In this document: positions 33,921 to 45,599 of the stretch, piece by piece
How the letters are laid out: the number at the start of each line of letters is the position of its first letter
How positions within the stretch are numbered: the stretch's first letter is position 1
DNA from: Gamarada debralockiae
Taxonomy: Eukaryota; Ascomycota; Leotiomycetes; Helotiales; Hyphodiscaceae
NCBI GenBank assembly: GCA_002803225.1
Contig: NXFV01002016.1
Location: 27,806 to 91,805 of the forward strand
Direction of reading: 5' to 3'
DNA length: 64,000 nucleotides
The notes under the pieces: generated by a model
What the model saw: only the letters and a program-made list of their open reading frames with translations
Database searches by the model: none
What the model was told of the DNA's origin: nothing
Translations under genes and position numbers: made by a program

Positions 33921-35024
33921 TGCTCAATCGTTGACGTAAAGTAGCAGTTGGACGGGAGGAAGATATATATAATGCTGGGCATTGCTCACAGGAGTGACTT
34001 GCTAAAAATTGGCTCAGGTAAGACTGGTGAGATACGGAGTAGTTGGGTATAAATCATCTCTCATAACGGGCCGCAATATGGGTAAATGGAAGGGGTGCAG
34101 AAAGGGCTGAAACATTGCGGAGTTTCTTGGGACGATGCCTTGCATTTGATTGGCTTCCTTCCACGTATTCCAACGGATGACAGCTGCAGAACACCTCTTT
34201 TAGGCAGGAGAGCAGAAGACAACCCGCTGCCAACGACGATAACAGACAGTGCTTTATGAACGGGCGGGGAGATCGAGTTAGGCCAGGGGTATGTGACGTG
34301 CATCCCATCTTTAATGCTCAGTCGAATACTTCTGTGGGTGCCTTTCCGGTTAAACCTCTGTCCCGGTTCTTGATTAAGAAGGCCAACGTCTTTCTAAGCT
34401 TTTCTTTTACTATGGCATCTCAGTTGGTACCTGGTATTTACATCCTCGTGGCACAAAATATCGCTTCCTAGGCTTGCAACTTGTTGTAGGGTTTAAAGAC
34501 ATTGAACGGGATATTCACTCAAGCTGTCTACAACATGCAATAGGTATGTTTCCAAACACTCTGGAATTTCGAATGATTCTGAACTATCAATTGGCCCTTC
34601 TCTGGGGACTCGGATATCCCCGGGTCTTCGCATAAATTGGGACCAGAAGCTGGGGGGCCGAGACCTTGGGATTTCTGACTGGAGGACTTTTGTGTTTTGC
34701 ATGAGGACACTATGCACGCCCAGGAGGATGACTCAAAATCCAACTTCAACAACGATCACAGTTACGCTCGCCTGTTTGTTCCTGATTGAGACCAACATAA
34801 AGCCTGGAATGGCAAGCAGTGAAAGACCCTGCAAATGGGCAAGCAGATTGGAACTGGGTTTCACCGGCAGTGGAGGAGTCCTACGAAAAGGGTATTCTTT
34901 GAATTGATAGCTCAAAGTGACCATAAACTTATTTGGGCCGCTAAGAGAGCAAAGGATTCATTGTTAGTTCCTGTACAGAGATACGACTGCCAAGTCCAAC
35001 TCCTCCAAAGCGATCAGAACGAGA
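33921..35024. other. Intergenic between tandem paralogues
   Basis: Promoter of the intact copy; ATATATATAATG (33961-33972) about 45 bp upstream of its start could act as TATA element. No coding signal. Confidence 0.45.
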
Positions 35025-35985
35025 TCAGGAAAGAACCCAACCTCCAAATATAGAGAGAGATGCACTCCAGGTAGCATTACGCCTGCTTCTCTCAATACTT
35101 AATAAGATAGTCATCACAGCAACGAGTGGATCCAAAACAGTCGACTCAAAGAACCTCAACTTCCCGCAACTCTTTTCGGATTGTACACCCTCTGATGCTT
35201 TCCACCTGCGAAAGCTGCCAGCGTCTCTCCCGTACCGACCCGAACCAGCTTTAATCCTCGCTTTCCTGGGTGATGTTCTCGCCAGGTTGATCTTCCGTCG
35301 CAAGCGCGGACACCTCGGAGTCACCGATGTGTCTCCACCTGAGCTTCTCTTGCACCAGCGCTCCGTCGCTGGATGGCACCAGGTGATAGAATGCGTGCAC
35401 ATCACCTGTCTTGGCTCCGGTCTTTGTCATTTCGATTTTTGTCTCCGATGATTTGTTATCCACGGCATCGTCCTTGGACGTCTCGGTGCCGGTAGACTTG
35501 GGATTGTGCCGGATCGTTATGTCCGAAGTAGTGGTGACGCGGAACCTCACGGTACCAATCACGGGGGATGTGTCGTCTGGTCCATAGTGGAGTCTGATCT
35601 GTGGGATGCAGCTATTGTTGGTGAATCTGTTATCCATGTGAACAGAGACATAGAAGAGTAGAGGAGGCTGGGGCTTGTTGGCTTTATATTGTGGACCGAG
35701 GATGAGTGAGATATAGGTTGTTCGGTAGATAACTGTATCTCGGGGTAAGATTGAGTAGCCTGATGGAGGATGTGCACTTTCTGAATGAGAATGGGAGGAT
35801 ATGGATGTGTCGAGGTAGGCAGGCCGAGAGGTCACTTCGTTAGGGCTTGCAATCGCCTGCTCGACTGCATCTTTCCTTTGCTCATCATTAGTGCCTTGGG
35901 TTTGGAAGGGGGTGTTTGAATGTGCTATTTCAAAACTCTCGTCAATAGATGAAGAGATATCCCAGCGAGTCTTATATACAGCCAT
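35025..35985 (-). pseudogene. Frameshifted paralogue of the gene at 32964-33920
   Basis: The frame MAVYKTRWDISSSIDESF runs 244 codons with blocks matching the intact copy: KPQPPLLFYVSVHM, IPQIRLHYGPDDTSPVIGTV, TTSDITIRHNP, HAFYHLVPSS, LVQEKLRWRHIGDSE. It stops at 35251. The following block continues in a second frame (LKLVRVGTGETLAAFAG) and then in a third (LRFFESTVLDPLVAVMTILL with IERSRRNATW), corresponding to the last 80 residues of the intact copy. Two frameshifts, no nonsense within blocks. A truncated 244-residue protein could still be made. Confidence 0.75.
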
Positions 35986-37656
35986 AGATCACCCTGCGTT
36001 GCGAAGTCAGGAAGCGGCGGCGTAGCGCTCGAGGGGTAGGATCGAATTCGTCACCCATTCACCATCCTGCAATCAATATAATTAATAGCAAGTGGTATAC
36101 TTGCCGTTCTTCTGGAAGACACCAAATTTCCTCGGCATTGTCGGGTCGTTAATATGATTGAGTGTCAATTGTCTTCCAGGTTAATATGACAAGCTCAGCT
36201 CGCGAGGAGCACTTTATCCGCGAGGCTGTAGATGCACAGTGGGACTGTGTCGGTCATTTGCACAGCCTCGTTGGGAAAGTTCCTGGTTTGCACCCACGAG
36301 AGGAATTCAAAGGATGGGGATTCAATTCGTCACCTTGACTATGCATAGAAAATCATGCCCTCGATGTTTCTTGCCTCTTGTTATTGGTCTTTAGGCGTCA
36401 CTTGCTTACATGCTTCTCAATTATTCTCGCCGTGAGATCTAGCAATGCCTTAAATTTCAGTTCTTTGTAACCGAGGGACAATGCCTCCTGATAATCCGAG
36501 GCAATGCTAGATTCATCGCTTGTCCGGAACGTCAACTTCCGTACTCTTCCAACTCTATTCGCATCAGTCTCATAATTCCGACCCCTTCACCAGAGGCTGG
36601 CTGAAAGGCAAAAGGTAAGGTTTAGGGCTCTATTCATAGCAAAGCTCAGAATTGATGGGAGCTCGAAGTATAAATGGGTTCTAGGGTTGTCTTGATTACT
36701 AGGAGAGAACTTGAGAACATCAGAGGGAGCAATCGGCTTTAACTATTGATCGCAGCGAGGCACGATGCAATCAATTGGAAATATAAGGGGTTAAGCTACT
36801 ACGAGGCTGAGCAAGCGGACAACACCAACTCCTGGTAATTGTACAAAGTTCACATTTGTGTCCTTTGACGTCCAAACTGCCAAATAGTACTGAAGAGAAT
36901 TTTCGATCATGACCTCCTTCAAGCAAGATGATGTAATTTGAACCAGGTGCCTTTGAATGGCCATGGTATCTCTGTACCCAAACTTGTTGATTCTCCATCG
37001 CTGACTTGCTTTCGAGGATAAGGGTTCAACCTGAACAACACTGGGACATTCCCAACCCTTTTCATGGTCAATCATGCACGGCTTCCTGCAACAGAATGCT
37101 CATAGGCGGACTCCGAGCTAGACATTTCTGATCTATTGGTGATGCTGGGGTGCTCAATACTGAGTGAGAGTAGGTGCGTACACGCCATTTTGCCCTTCTC
37201 TCTCCGGAGGATGATGAACTTCATCGCCAGTCTACAGTTTGTAGGCTTTATATTCAACAGACTCAATCTTAGAATGGCGCATCCTATTATAACTCACCAT
37301 CCCCATTCACTCGTCACCGCTTAAACATTATTGAGATTTTTGGCTTTTAAGGGTTCCGCATTTGAACACCGACGTGGTTAAACGAGACTACGCCTTGCCG
37401 AAAGAACTAGATCATCTTATGTCAGGAAAGAAAATATTTCTTCGGACAGACAACCTAAGGGTCCATAAATATGCTCTGTAGTACCGTGGTACTTGGCAAT
37501 AAGATATCAATCATTCAATCCGGTTTCAGAGATTGAAAGTCCCGTCAGAGCTCACTGGATCCTGACGACCATGAATCACTCACTCCAACTCATTAATTAA
37601 ACCCACGACATCTATGGCAGCAACAAGCGGCCCAAAGCCTAGAGCGATTGATATCC
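35986..37656. other. Gene-poor interval
   Basis: 1.7 kb. A minus-strand frame of 94 codons at 36791-37075 (MIDHEKGWECPSVVQVEPLS) is the most protein-like piece but matches nothing I know, and its codons are not convincingly constrained. A small palindrome AGTACC-GT-GGTACT lies at about 37480-37495. Confidence 0.4.
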
Positions 37657-37679
37657 TATACCGCAAATAAGGCGGTATA
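37657..37679. promoter_or_regulatory. Perfect 8-bp-arm palindrome upstream of amine oxidase gene
   Basis: TATACCGC-AAATAAG-GCGGTATA, arms identical. It contains CCG..CGG half-sites spaced for a dimeric Zn2Cys6 factor (CCG facing CGG) about 395 bp upstream of the amine oxidase start. Function is inferred from symmetry only. Confidence 0.5.
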
Positions 37680-37959
37680 TGCAGCTCCTTTATATCACTT
37701 TATATTGATTTGGGTCTGTTGAAGACTTCTCCAAATCTCGAGGATTTAGACCCCGCAGCGAGTGAATTGTTCACTTCATCTCGAATAACACCGGAATAGT
37801 GACTCATCTGCTGCTCAGATCATCTCGCGTTGCCCTTGCAAATATGCAGAGAGCCAAATTGAGGGATTTTGATATAAGCAGAAGCGTGCGACTGGACTGC
37901 GGCGGGGCAGATGGGTTGTGATGGCCGTCCGCCTGTACCTTCCTAAAACGGCATAACCC

Positions 37960-37993
37960 CCCTCCCCGCGAGATAGGGGAGGGATCCATATAA
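37960..37993 (+). promoter_or_regulatory. Inverted repeat and TATA box of amine oxidase promoter
   Basis: CCCTCCCC-GCGAGATA-GGGGAGGG is a perfect inverted repeat at 37960-37983, each arm carrying an STRE-like CCCCT/AGGGG core where joined to its flank. It is followed at once by CATATAAAT (37987-37995), a good TATA box about 80 bp before the ATG. The spacing suits a core promoter with an adjacent activator or repressor site. Confidence 0.55.
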
Positions 37994-38072
37994 ATCTTCA
38001 CATGCCCACCGATTTTTGGAAAATCTTTCACAACTCTTCATCATCTTAAGAATCAGCTCATATTATTTCAAA

Positions 38073-39701
38073 ATGGCATCATATCCAACTTCGCGTGAAG
38101 GATTCCACTACAAGAACGATACCGTCTACGAAGGGCTTTACACTGAGGCTGCAATCCAAAGCACGAAGAATCTTAGACAGTTCTATGATGTTATCGTCAT
38201 AGGAGGAGGCTTTACTGGCCTTTCAGCTGCCAGAGATCTCTCCACCGCTGGGAAATCGGTTCTTATTGTTGAAGCAAGAGATCGAATTGGTGGTCGGACA
38301 TGGGCGACGAAATCACGTGGTCACTATATGGAGAGTGAGTATTCACTGCCCTTCTGCAGCATGTGCATGTTCGTTAATTGCTTGATATAGTGGGCGGAAC
38401 TTGGGTATACTGGACGCAACCACACGTCTGGTCGGAGCTGAAGAGATACGGCCTTGACCGTGAGCTCAAACAAACCACTGGGACTTCGCCAGATTTGGAG
38501 GCACTGCACTTCAAATCCGTTCAAACAGATGCTCTCAAGAGATACACCTTCGATGGACCAGGAGGCTACAACGAAATCATGGAAACCACACTCTATAAAT
38601 TCCTCGATGTGGATGGTGCAGGTGGCACCAAACTTCTGGCTAGACCCTACGACGCTGATTTCGTGCGAAGGATCCCAGTCAAGTACTTTAAGATGACATG
38701 CAAAGACCGTCTAGATCAATTGATAGATGTTTCACAAGAGCACAAGGATCTCGTTGCAAGTATGTTCGAGACCATCGGCTGCGCGCCTATTCAAGTTACC
38801 CCTTTCTTCGAGATCCTCCGCTGGTTCGGACTCTCGGGATTTACATTCCGGGGATTCCTCGAGTCAGTTGACGCGCTCAGCTTGAAACGTGGAACAACTT
38901 CTCTCGCCTTGGCAATCATGGAAGAGTCGAAAGCGGACATCATTCTTTCCAGCCCTGTCAAAGCGGTTGTGCGTGGCAAGAGCGAGCACATCACCACCAT
39001 CCATACACGAGACGGGAAGAAATTCCTCACTCCAAAGGTAATCTGTACATTACCAGTGAACTGTCTTGGGGACGTAGCATTCGACCCACCAATTTCCCCC
39101 CTCAAACTCGCAGCAGCAAAAGAACAGCACCTCACCAAGGTCGTAAAAATGCACACCTACACATCCGAAACACTCGTCCCTACATTCACATCAACTCTCT
39201 CACCAGCCAAAATCGCCTTCGGGTACACGGAGTCCGACATCCATGATCCCGAGGAAGGAGGCGGTACATTCAGCGTCTTCTTCGGCTCAGAACCACAACT
39301 TGATCGTTCCTCCCCTCTCGCCACTTTCCGCGAATTCAAGGAGATACTGCCAGAGGAGTTCAAGAATGAGGAAAGAAACGGGAAGTTTGATCCGAAAGAG
39401 ATGTTCTGGCATGATTGGACCAATGACGAGTTTGCGAAGGGTGCGTGGTGTACATTCCCTATGGGCTGGCAAGAGAATTACTTGGATGCTTTGAGGATGG
39501 ATGAGCACGGTGGGAGTTGTATTTTTGCTAATGCTGAGTAAGTGTTCCGTTTGGGTTGATGCTTGGATGTGTGCTGACTTTGATGACAGTTGGGCGGATG
39601 GTTGGAGGGGATTTATTGATGGGGCGTTTGAGATTGGGAGGTCGAGCGCGTGGAGGATTTTGAAAGAGGATCGGGATAGGCAACGGACTTCAAAGCTGTG
39701 A
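38073..39701 (+). CDS. Flavin-containing amine oxidase (MAO-N type)
   Basis: Three exons, 38073-38334, 38391-39537 and 39590-39701, give 506 residues (Aspergillus MAO-N is about 495). The FAD dinucleotide motif is DVIVIGGGFTGLSAARDL followed by VEARDRIGGRTW; the substrate-side signature GGTWVYWTQPHVW follows the first intron. Late motifs include GTTSLALAIMEE, ICTLPVNCLGDVAFDPP and the C-terminal FAD loop WADGWRGFIDGAFEIGRSSA. No signal peptide, and a typical SKL-like end: the last residues are TSKL, so SKL is a peroxisomal targeting signal type 1. It oxidatively deaminates primary amines to aldehydes, giving NH3 and H2O2, in peroxisomes. An in-frame upstream ATG at 38016 would add 19 residues; 38073 has the better context (AAAATGGC). 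Intact, with canonical introns. Confidence 0.92.
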
Positions 39702-40316
39702 TGTTAATTTCCAAAAAGTACACTTAGATCTGAATACTAAAAATTACTCACGCATTCAGTAGTAGACCGGCCATCCTTGTTCTACCACCTTTGCGAAGTA
39801 GATTTATTTTTCCGATAGGGAACATCTTCTGGTAAAAGTTATGGCGAACTACGTGAGTCCGGCTGAGATGGTAGAGACGCCGCGTGTGGAGGGGGGCTTT
39901 CGTGCGAAGTGCCGCCAAAGTTCAGACATGTCCCACTGAGTGTACCGCGTATTGAGCAGAGCACCTGATGAAGATTGGTTGCATGTCATTCTCCTGGGAT
40001 GTGTGGTGCAAGGACGGAATTCTAGCATACAGTAAGAAGGTAGACCTCCATCGTCGGCAGCTTCCACTCCACAGCCAGGGACGTGGATGTCCCTATACAG
40101 AAATATGTAGACTAGAAGGTCATGTGAAGCTAATGACATGCATAGTTAGTGATTGCCAGTGCTTTGGGGGGCTTTAGCCAGACGGAACAACATCTCCCTG
40201 GCCTCAAGTATGATCATCGTTCAATGAAACCTTGCAGTTGGCAAGCAATTAACATTCATGCTGGCATACTATACATTTGTGCCCGTGTTTTCTTTTTCGA
40301 CCAGATCATGAATCAC
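39702..40316. other. Convergent intergenic region, no gene seen
   Basis: 3' flanks of the amine oxidase and the LEA-like gene. Short frames only. Confidence 0.45.
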
Positions 40317-40806
40317 TTATAGCTTTCCCTCCTTCGCAGCACTCTTAGCCTCTCTCTTCAACTCTGCAGCCTTTCCCTTGGCCTCACCAGTAACCTCCTT
40401 CGTCTTGCCCTTTGCTTCGCCAGCCGACATGCCAGCAACTTCTTTTGCCTTTTTTGCAGCGGTTTCTGTTCAGAAGTCTCGTTAGCCGTTATCCCCTACT
40501 TGGAATTGTTATCAAGAGATTAAGCTGGTCTGGTAAACACTGCTAGACTGCGTAGACAGCGTCATGACGAGGTGGCGGAACATTAGGAAAGTGCAAATGA
40601 GATTCGAACATGACAGGAAATCACATACGTCCAATCTCAATACCATCAACAAGCTTATCCGCAACAGCACGATCAACACTCTTCACTGTATCCTTGACAG
40701 TCTCCGTAGCAGACTTTTGGGAAGCGAACGAGGTGGAGAACGCTCGGGGAGCGAAGCTCGAAACGCGGGGAGCGGAGCGGATAGTGGTTCTTGTGAGGAA
40801 AGACAT
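40317..40806 (-). CDS. Small mitochondrial LEA-like helical protein
   Basis: Exons 40629-40806 and 40317-40465 give 108 residues. The N-terminus MSFLTRTTIRSAPRVSSFAP is a typical mitochondrial leader. The mature part is an amphipathic Lys/Ala/Glu-rich helix with KDTVKSVDRAVADKLVDG and AKEVAGMSAGEAKGKTKEVT, the repeated AKGKxxE-type 11-mers of group 3 LEA-like and CsbD-like stress proteins. Such proteins protect membranes and enzymes in desiccation or cold. The promoter region has an AGGGG at about 40913 and CCCC-rich text, compatible with stress control. Confidence 0.8.
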
Positions 40807-41530
40807 TGTGATTGATTTATTTGGAATTGGTAGGTGGTTTTGCTGAATTGATTGTTGCTGTTGTGGATGGGGAGTTCAATGGAAGAAGTGAGGTTGGGGA
40901 AGTTTAAATGGAGAAGGGGTCAAAGAGAAAGCTTGAAGCTCGAATAGGGGTGATGTCATAACTGGATTAGCTGGATGTTGGGAACCAAGCGCCACAGCAA
41001 ATGGCATGTGAGTTGGCGGACACGCTGATCGTACTATTAATTACTACTTACGTTTAGCATCAATCGGAAAATTGGTAAAGTTGTCGAAATCCGAACAATG
41101 CATCCAAATTCAATCCTTTTAAGGTGTTGAATTTCCCCTTTTGAAGTGATGCGTATTTCGAGCTCCATTTTCCGAGAGATTCCCATGTGAGAGAAATATG
41201 GGAATTCAACTCGCCAAGAGACATCCCTGCCCAAATGATGCGGAGTAAAGCTTCGAATCACGTGAAATGCGCTAGACCGTGTGAAGTTTTGGCTTTGGAT
41301 AAGGGCGGGTGTCCTGTCTATGTACTAGAATGCGATGATTGAAATATCAAGAGGTCCGAAGGGGAAAGGGAATGGGTGTTGGCGTTGAATGTTGAAGGGA
41401 CCGCTCAACTGTCAGTATGTTGGATGACCAGACCCATGCAACGAGGGATCAGACATCAGAGGCCTCTCTATTCGTATCTCTCATGAATTGCAATTCAAAG
41501 GCTCCAATATTTGAATTATTTTTCTCCCTC
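40807..41530. other. Intergenic, nothing identified
   Basis: Promoter of the LEA-like gene and 3' flank of the ankyrin gene. No supported coding region. Confidence 0.4.
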
Positions 41531-42180
41531 TCATGTTGACGCAGCCTTCCCCTTCCCAGGAGCGTTCTCAAACTTGACCTTCCACTGCTCCTGCTTGAAT
41601 AAAGTAACAGCGTCCAACGCACTAGGATTTCCATGTAAGGGATCTGCACCCCCTTCAAGTAATGCCTAAGAGAATCATTAGATAATATTTTATCATTTAC
41701 CTGGCTTGTACTTACCTCAATAACCTCCCCTTCCCCTTTGAACACAGCGCCAGCTAGGGGAGACTGTCCGCGGTCATTGAGAGTGTTGGGATCGGCTCCG
41801 TGTTGTATTAGGAGATTGACGAGAGGTGCATGGCCGTGATATGAGGCCAGCATGATCTGTGAGAGTTAGCTTTACGTTCTCGTACCGGCAAACATGAAAT
41901 GGGACTTTGGGGCAATATTCAAGGTCTTGCACGTGACAGGGCAAGAGACGGCACAAAATCTAGATGAAAGCACTCGAAAAGCTCGGAAAAGAAAAAATAG
42001 GGGACTTACCAAACTATCTCCCTTGTCGTTCGTCATATTAGCAGGCAAGCCGGCCGGCAAAGCTTGCTCGAAGATATCCATTTGACCTGCTCTTGCAGCA
42101 TCATACATCTTCGTTGCGAAAGCAATTGCCTCTGGTGGAAGCTCGGATGCGGAAGGATGGTTGTTCATCTTATCAGCCAT
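41531..42180 (-). CDS. Small ankyrin-repeat protein
   Basis: Three exons, 42010-42180, 41716-41856 and 41531-41665, give 148 residues. Repeats: a degenerate first (AIAFATKMYDAARAGQMDIF, GLPANMTNDKGDSL), a canonical second (IMLASYHGHAPLVNLLIQHG, ADPNTLNDRGQSPLAGAVFK) and a third (VIEALLEGGADPLHGNPSAL). All introns fall at repeat edges and have phase 0, a common layout in this family. A Lys-rich C-terminus (KVKFENAPGKGKAAST) follows. Such single-domain ankyrin proteins act as protein-binding adaptors; the fungal member is uncharacterised. The upstream divergent neighbour starts at 42783. Confidence 0.9.
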
Positions 42181-42782
42181 TGTATCGTCTCCACTAGGAT
42201 AGATATTGAAGGTTGCAGGCGGTCAATGGAAAGTTCGTCGGAATATGTACTGGTGTTGTACAGGGATCATCATGACTTGATCATCTTTGCTGACAATGCA
42301 CCAGCCTTGTGGCGGACGAGATTCTCTACGTATTTCGCACCTCAACATTCATAAAACGAAAATACTTCAAAACTAGGCAATTCATCGAGTTGCCTTCAAC
42401 TAAACAATCAAATAACTTTTCAGGAAGTCAAATTTTAAGAGTCAGATGGTTTCATTTATTTTAATAAAAAAAACTCGAGGAAAAAGGTTATGGCGGGTTA
42501 TTAAGCCGAAGCTGGCCATAACCATGGGCTTCTAATCGAGGCATCAATGCCAATTTGAATCATCTAATTTAGTTGGACAACGTACCTTTGGAATATTCAC
42601 CCTCCTTGAGCAATCTGTTTGGATCTGTTCACGCTGTTTGAGTGATCGAAAACTGGAGATCGTGATTGTGACGTGTTGGCTGAAAGTTACCAATCGACCG
42701 CCGTTCTGGACGTCCAAGACGAGGCTTCAAAGCCTCGGCTACTTCTTCTTTACACTACAGCTGCACAGCACAATCGTTCAAA
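42181..42782. promoter_or_regulatory. Divergent promoter, ankyrin gene / methylglutaconyl-CoA hydratase gene
   Basis: 602 bp, AT-rich in the middle (42440-42475). Both start codons point away. No ORF supported. Confidence 0.45.
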
Positions 42783-44074
42783 ATGCGTCAACCATTTAAA
42801 TTCCAGATTTCGACACTGCCAAAAGTGCTTATCCGACGTGCCTACTCGTCACAATCGACGCCGTTGATAAATATAACCGACGTAAAGGCACCTACTGGCG
42901 GAGGCCGAATACGGATTCTCTCACTGGCGCGTCCATCAGCCCGAAACGCGATATCTAGACAGCTACTATGGGAGTTACGATCACACATTGACGCTGTAGC
43001 AGGGGAGTACGATGCCAATGGAGAGGAAGTGCCACCTGCGAAACGATTTGGAGGTGCGGCTGGTGTGGATGAGAGGGGGCCTACGAGAGCGTTGATATTG
43101 GCCAGTGAGGTGAGTTGTTCGAGTTCGCAAGCACAATCTTCCAAACGCAGTGAGTGATTACTGACTCTCCTAACTTTTTTACAGGTCGACAGCTGTTTTT
43201 GCGCGGGCGCAGATTTGAAGGAACGGGCGGGTTTCACTGCTGAGGAGTATACCTTTCCTCCCATTCATTCCCCTCTCCTCTTGAAACGGAGACATCTGAA
43301 TCGAAGCTAATCGCGCGTCTAATACAGAACAGCAGCCTTCCTCTCAAACCTCCGCAACACATTCACATCCCTCTCCGCCCTGCCCATACCTACCATCTCA
43401 GCCATCAGCTCTCTCGCTTTAGGCGGCGGTCTCGAATTAGCACTGTGCACACACATGCGCGTCATGGCTTCTACCGCAGTTGTCGGTCTACCTGAGACGC
43501 GATTGGGTATAATTCCGGGTGCGGGAGGCACGTATAGGTTACCGGGTCTAATTGGCCTTGGGAGAGCGCGGGACTTGATTCTGACAGGAAGGAAGGTCAC
43601 GGCTGCTGAAGCATACTTCTTGGGGATTGCGGATAGATTGGTTGAGGTTGTGCCGATGTTGGGTGAGGATGGGAAGGAGGGTGAGAGTAAGGAGGAGTTT
43701 ATGAGGTTAGCATATTCCTATTTTGGACGACGCCTCGAGAACCGGGCAGAATTGTTCAAGTGGGGTGAACGATTTACTAGCTCTCGGATCATGGATGCAT
43801 CCCGAGCAAATTTCAACCTCTCAAATCGAATGAACGATTACTAACTGCCTAATCTAGGAGAGCGAACGATGCGGCGTTGAAGGAGGCCATAAGACTAGGG
43901 GGTGAAATATGCGAAGGGGGTCCAATTGCCGTAAGAAGTGCGTTAAAAGCAGTATCCTACGCGCAAGAGGATATGGAGAATAAGATGTATGAGAGAGTCG
44001 TTGTTACAGAAGATAGAAACGAGGCACTAGCTGCGTTTAGGGAGAAGAGGAAACCGGACTTTAAGGGTAGATAG
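42783..44074 (+). CDS. Mitochondrial methylglutaconyl-CoA hydratase / enoyl-CoA hydratase family (AUH-like)
   Basis: Four exons, 42783-43109, 43185-43246, 43328-43705 and 43858-44074, give 327 residues. The leader MRQPFKFQISTLPKVLIRRA is basic and suits mitochondria. The crotonase fold motifs are DSCFCAGADLKERAGFT (oxyanion hole strand), ISSLALGGGLELALCTHMRV (second oxyanion Gly and active-site Glu), and VGLPETRLGIIPGAGGTYRL with the catalytic Glu region. AUH-type enzymes hydrate 3-methylglutaconyl-CoA in leucine catabolism, which fits mitochondrial placement. The LALGGGLE and PGAGGTxRL pair is the AUH/fungal type. An insertion rich in Glu/Asp (DANGEEVPPAKRFGG) near residue 85 is longer than in mammals. 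Intron 1 and intron 3 carry the unusual GATTACTRAC branch context. Confidence 0.92.
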
Positions 44075-44210
44075 TTGTATCAACTGAAAAAAATAATATT
44101 TCAATCGTTCCTCCCGTTTCAGTGATCAAAGCGGACTGTTCGAAGCGTTAAAAGTTGGCGGCCAACAAATCCAACGGATGTTTCCCATGCCACAAAACCT
44201 ACTAAAGATT

Positions 44211-45590
44211 TCATACCCAACACTCAGGGTCTTCGCCAAACAACCGTCGCACTCCCTCCCCCATCCGGGGGTTCAAGGACCGTTTGAAAAAGCATTCGTA
44301 GCTCACCGTAGACCGGAAATATGCTCCAGCGTTGCAGGTCGAAAGGTACAGAATAAGTTCCAAAATCCATGCTTGCACCAGACAATCCAAAGAAAGCTTT
44401 CGAATGTTCCCTCTTTTGAGTCGTGCTACCTGTTGATCATCCGTCAACGTTTCCAGGCTAGTCCCAGTCAAGTTCAATCGTGGCGAAATTCGAAGGAAGG
44501 TGCGTTCCCAAAGGCTGGGGGGATTTTGAGATTGAGATTGAGCAACCGAGATCCAAGGGTCCACCAACTTGATATTTACGAGGTCAAGGATTCGTAACGT
44601 AGTCGGATGCAATTCAATGGAGAATGCAAAGTATCTGCTTCCGCTTCGCAACTCCCATGCCACGAAGGCTATCAGGTTGGCCCAAGTTATAGTGGCGAAG
44701 ACTTCAGTCATATCCGGGTAGTAATCTTGAGCCCCGTAAAGGCACTAGGAACTTGAGATTTGGCGCCGCGGAAAGAAGGGCGGAAAAAAGAGATACTGCT
44801 GTCCCAGATCCCCTTGAAGACGTGTCCATGTAATCCAAGTCTAGAGCTAAATCAAACAGCGTGATCCGTGTGAGGGCAGAGACTGTGAAGGGATGGAGCG
44901 GCGGATAGAGTGCGGAATCTATATCGTCCCACAGGGTGATAGTCACTACGGCCGAAAGTAATATGCCGTAGCGAGCTTTGGCTTGCAGAGAGGGCATTTG
45001 TGGGCGCGTCGTAGGCTGTCGTCTGACTTTGATCTGGATCTCTCTCAATGAGCAAGTGGTAGGGGTGAGTAGCGTCTCGGACGCGAGGGCCGACAGGATC
45101 GGTATGGTTTAACGCTCGGGGAGTATGGAGGCCAAAGAATTGTTGGCCGATGATACCAAAGCCGTAGAGGTTGAAGTAGCTTAGGACATCTTCAAATAGT
45201 CGGGACTCGAAGCCGTTGTTGATCAACTGGGACTGTACCCGGGAGAGATACAGGATGCGGTGGTATTTTGCATCGTGAAATGGTGAAGCAGCATCGGTGG
45301 ACATATGACGAGCAGTGTGGAGTTCCTAGAGTCAGCATTACTTCTAGAACGTAGAATATGGAGGCAAGAATGGACCACAAAAAAGGGCATTACGCCCAAG
45401 CAGACTTACTGGGCTTTCCACATCTCATAATCCTCGAAGTCGGAGTCTAGGAGGTCGTCAATGTAGACCAGAAACTTGACATGGCAATGGATGAGAGGAT
45501 GATTCATGATCTGACGGGGTTTCTCGATATCAACATGAAGAAGACCTTCCAGAACAGCATCTTTGCTGCCAGCTCAGCCATTTACTTGCT
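44211..45590 (-). pseudogene. F-box/leucine-rich-type gene relic
   Basis: The minus strand reads, in shifting frames, DAVLEGLLHVDIEKPRQIMN and FLVYIDDLLDSDFEDYEMWK (45590-45420), an intact-looking intron (GTAAGT..CTGACTCTAG, about 45410-45330), ELHTARHMSTDAASPF, LINNGFESRLFEDVLSYFNL, RVRDATHPYHLLIERDPDQS, then in another frame LQAKARYGILLSAVVTITLW, PLHPFTVSALTRITLFDLAL and LLSAAPNLKFLVPLRG, then EVFATITWANLIAFVAWELR. The spacing of hydrophobic LxxLxL blocks recalls fungal F-box/LRR proteins. At least two frame changes (about 45060 and 44720), and the exon 1 phase does not fit exon 2, so it is probably dead. Family is a guess. Confidence 0.5.
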
Positions 45591-45599
45591 GATAAGCCG

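Noticed and set aside
36791..37075. 94-codon minus frame as a gene
   Set aside because: No family resemblance, no upstream leader, no supporting splice structure; not enough to list as CDS.
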